This document shows positions 62,228 to 64,000 of a stretch of DNA of 64,000 nt, one piece after another. Source of the stretch: Clostridia bacterium (GTDB lineage Bacteria > Bacillota > Clostridia > Oscillospirales > CAG-272); assembly GCA_017467105.1 (NCBI GenBank), contig JAFTSU010000006.1, forward strand, positions 18,476 to 82,475, written 5' to 3'. Each line of letters begins with the position of its first letter. Position 1 is the stretch's first letter. The notes under the pieces are model-generated. The model was not told the origin of the DNA. It saw only the letters and a list, made by a program, of their open reading frames with translations, and ran no database searches. Position numbers and translations under genes: made by a program.

Positions 62228-62575
62228 ATATCAAAGAACTATTTATTGATATATTCCGAACAGCTTGCGACCGATATTGAATTGATGTGTCAAAGTATTA
62301 AGGCACCGTCAAATACACTTTTTCAAATTCGAAAAAGTTCAAGTAGTGTTTATGCCGATATCAATGAGGCAAATTACGGTCAAAGTAAAGCAGACATGCT
62401 TTCAAAATTCGAAATAGCGCTCAAAGAATGCAGCGAAACTGAAGGTTGGTTACAGCTACTGTTTAATACAAGTGGCATTGATGAAGAAACATACAAAAAC
62501 CATCGCAATCTGTGCGGTAGAATCAGACGAATGTTGATTTCGAGTTGCAAAACCTTAAAGGAGAATATAAAATGA
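62228..62575 (+). pseudogene. Four-helix-bundle protein copy B, ATG start changed to ATA
   Basis: Aligned with copy A over its full 115 codons without a frameshift or stop. The start codon at 62228-62230 is ATA where copy A has ATG, while the ribosome site AGAGGTGAT is unchanged. A TTG six codons later (62246) could start a 109-residue form but is badly spaced. Either the gene is newly silenced, or it uses weak ATA/TTG initiation. The ATGA coupling to the following lipoprotein is kept. Confidence 0.8.
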
Positions 62576-63573
62576 AAAAATTATTTGCATTTGTACTGAC
62601 AGCAATTTTGTGCTTATGCTGTCTTGCATCGTGCGGTAGCGCACACAAAGAAAACGAATGGTTTTCGGAAGAAAAATTAACTAACTGCCTTGTAGGTGAT
62701 TTGCCTACTATCACAAAGGATTATGTAAATCACGACGACGAGGATATTTACGTTAGCTTTACTGCTGGGGAGCGTGAAGCCTATGTTGCCGAGGTTTTTG
62801 AATATATGAAATCGCAGGATTTCAAGTATCTTGGTACGCGCGGAGAACAGGCAAGCACGTTGGCAGGCAGCTTCACCACGTATTATTTCAAGCCTGCAAC
62901 CGAGCTTTCTGAATTTTACGTTGGTAGTTCATACAAGTTTGTCTATTCAGACGGTACGCTCGATGAGGGAGGCGATCCAATCTTCTGTATTCTCACCATT
63001 TACGACTATGAAGCAAAGAATCTTGAATACGGAACAAAGAATTTTGCGTATAACACCTTAATCACACTTCGCTATAAGTCAGAAGCACCGTTAAGTGGCA
63101 GATATGCTTTGAACGAGGAAGAACACGAGCATACAGGCGAATGGCATACAAGCGAATCTACCCATTACTATCAGTACACTTGCGGTTGTCCTTCTCCCGA
63201 TATCGCAGAGCTTCACAGTGATTACGATGAAAACTTTATCTGTGATATCTGCGGATACGTTATGCCCGAACACGAGCATACGAGCGAAATGCGTTCAAAT
63301 GAATATGCGCATTGGTACGTTAATACTTGCGGATGCGAAACTCCCGAAAATTCAGCTAAACACGGCGATATAGATGGGGATTTTCTTTGTGATGATTGTG
63401 GTTATGATATGAACGAACACGAGCATACCTATGAATACAATCACGATGATATAGGTCATGGTTGGTCTTATACCTGCGGTTGCATGACTCCGCCTAACTT
63501 TGCACAACACTTTGATGGCGACGGTGATGGAAAATGCGACGAGGATTCTTGCGGATATGATATGTCCGAGTAA
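62572..63573 (+). CDS. Lipoprotein B with three Cys/His-rich repeats
   Basis: Signal peptide with lipobox LASC (Cys 21). After a 160-residue unknown domain come three tandem repeats (about 185-233, 234-282 and 283-333), each starting HEHT, then TCGC, then xDxDG-like acidic run, then CDxCGYxM. The regular Cys/His spacing suggests metal binding, and the acidic runs calcium. ATG at 62572 overlaps the four-helix-bundle stop; a TTG at 62545 is not preferred. Confidence 0.85.
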   Translation: MKKLFAFVLTAILCLCCLASCGSAHKENEWFSEEKLTNCLVGDLPTITKDYVNHDDEDIYVSFTAGEREAYVAEVFEYMKSQDFKYLGTRGEQASTLAGSFTTYYFKPATELSEFYVGSSYKFVYSDGTLDEGGDPIFCILTIYDYEAKNLEYGTKNFAYNTLITLRYKSEAPLSGRYALNEEEHEHTGEWHTSESTHYYQYTCGCPSPDIAELHSDYDENFICDICGYVMPEHEHTSEMRSNEYAHWYVNTCGCETPENSAKHGDIDGDFLCDDCGYDMNEHEHTYEYNHDDIGHGWSYTCGCMTPPNFAQHFDGDGDGKCDEDSCGYDMSE

Positions 63574-63583
63574 TAAAATAATT

Positions 63584-64000
63584 ATGAGAAAGATAATATC
63601 AATAGTTTTACTGCTCTCGCTCTGCTTTTCATTTACGGCTTGCGGTAATAGCGCCGAGCCGAAAGAAATATCCTGCGAGGATATTATAAACGCATACGAG
63701 GATGCCGGATATTTCGTGACACACGGAGAGCATAAGACGCAGGCAGAAGGCTCACAACTCTGCTACATAAAAGCGAGTTTAACCGAAGATTCTGACAGCG
63801 ATTATATCTACTTCATAACTTGCTTCACAGAGGAACAAGCCGAAGAAGCTGCCGAAACGGATAAATACAATTTGGCAGTATGGTTGTATGCTGCTGTAAG
63901 CGGAGAAAGTCGATGGCCCAAAACCGGAACTTACGGAAAAATTGAATACAGTTATTATAATTCGGGGTTAATAAAGCCCTTCAACGAGCTTATTAAATAA
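63584..64000 (+). CDS. Lipoprotein of unknown function C
   Basis: 138 residues with signal peptide MRKIISIVLLLSLCFSFTAC (lipid Cys 20). The mature part is acidic, with a pattern EDIINAYEDAGYFVTHGEH and YIYFITCFTEEQAEEAAE. No family recognised. It starts 10 bases after the lipoprotein B stop and its TAA is the last codon of the window. Confidence 0.82.
   Translation: MRKIISIVLLLSLCFSFTACGNSAEPKEISCEDIINAYEDAGYFVTHGEHKTQAEGSQLCYIKASLTEDSDSDYIYFITCFTEEQAEEAAETDKYNLAVWLYAAVSGESRWPKTGTYGKIEYSYYNSGLIKPFNELIK

Overview
The window reads as a chromosomal segment of a spore-forming low-to-mid GC Clostridia member, probably an uncultured gut lineage near Oscillospirales or Christensenellales. The evidence is a cotJABC spore-coat operon, remA, an rpoZ-priA-def-fmt-rsmB-rlmN-rsgA block in Firmicutes order, an L10 leader in front of rplJL, strong AGGAG ribosome sites, consensus -35/-10 promoters with 17-base spacers, and many carbohydrate genes with local AraC regulators. 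The habitat and lineage are inferences; no rRNA gene is present to test them.

Layout. 1-1.6 kb: 3' part of upp and an RluA-type pseudouridine synthase. 1.6-9.7 kb (minus): uvrB-uvrA-nrdG-dut, then a large beta-helix protein. 10-19.7 kb: carbohydrate functions, namely a Gfo/Idh/MocA oxidoreductase with a divergent AraC gene, a zinc-ribbon membrane protein facing a small XRE regulator, and the hexuronate operon uxaB-uxaA-uxaC with a divergent AraC gene overlapping an SGNH hydrolase. 19.7-22.5 kb: cotJABC, followed by two small unknown genes, each with its own promoter and each followed by a copy of the cotJC 3' end. 22.8-27.9 kb: DUF4416, glyA, a HAD phosphatase, decayed AraC and EamA genes, and rplJL with promoter and leader. 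28-33 kb: an AraC-controlled group (phosphotriesterase-like, creatinase-like M24, ASRT-like) and an SGNH hydrolase. 33-43.4 kb (minus): conserved translation, replication and regulatory genes from nrdR to rsgA. 43.4-58 kb: PAP2, MATE, TrhA, RpiB-like, an archaeal-type AspRS, an esterase, a ceramidase remnant, a barrel-like protein, DUF5107, a ROK-like kinase and a GH88 hydrolase.

58.2-64 kb is the most unusual part. A complete tRNA-Leu(CAG) is followed by elaborate arrays of short hairpins, a four-helix-bundle gene translationally coupled to a lipoprotein gene, a DUF6548-like membrane protein and a Fic protein. A 57-bp exact repeat of the tRNA 3' half then occurs at 61.9 kb, followed by a second hairpin array, a second four-helix-bundle gene that has lost its ATG, and two more lipoproteins. 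No recombinase is encoded.

How things fit together: uxaBAC, the GH88 hydrolase, the esterase and the GH109-like oxidoreductase suggest use of uronate-bearing plant or host glycans. The candidate new system is the shared logic of two loci, cotJC and tRNA-Leu. In both, small promoter-plus-gene units lie downstream of a host gene's 3' end, that 3' end is repeated after the units, and hairpin arrays separate them, with no integrase in sight.
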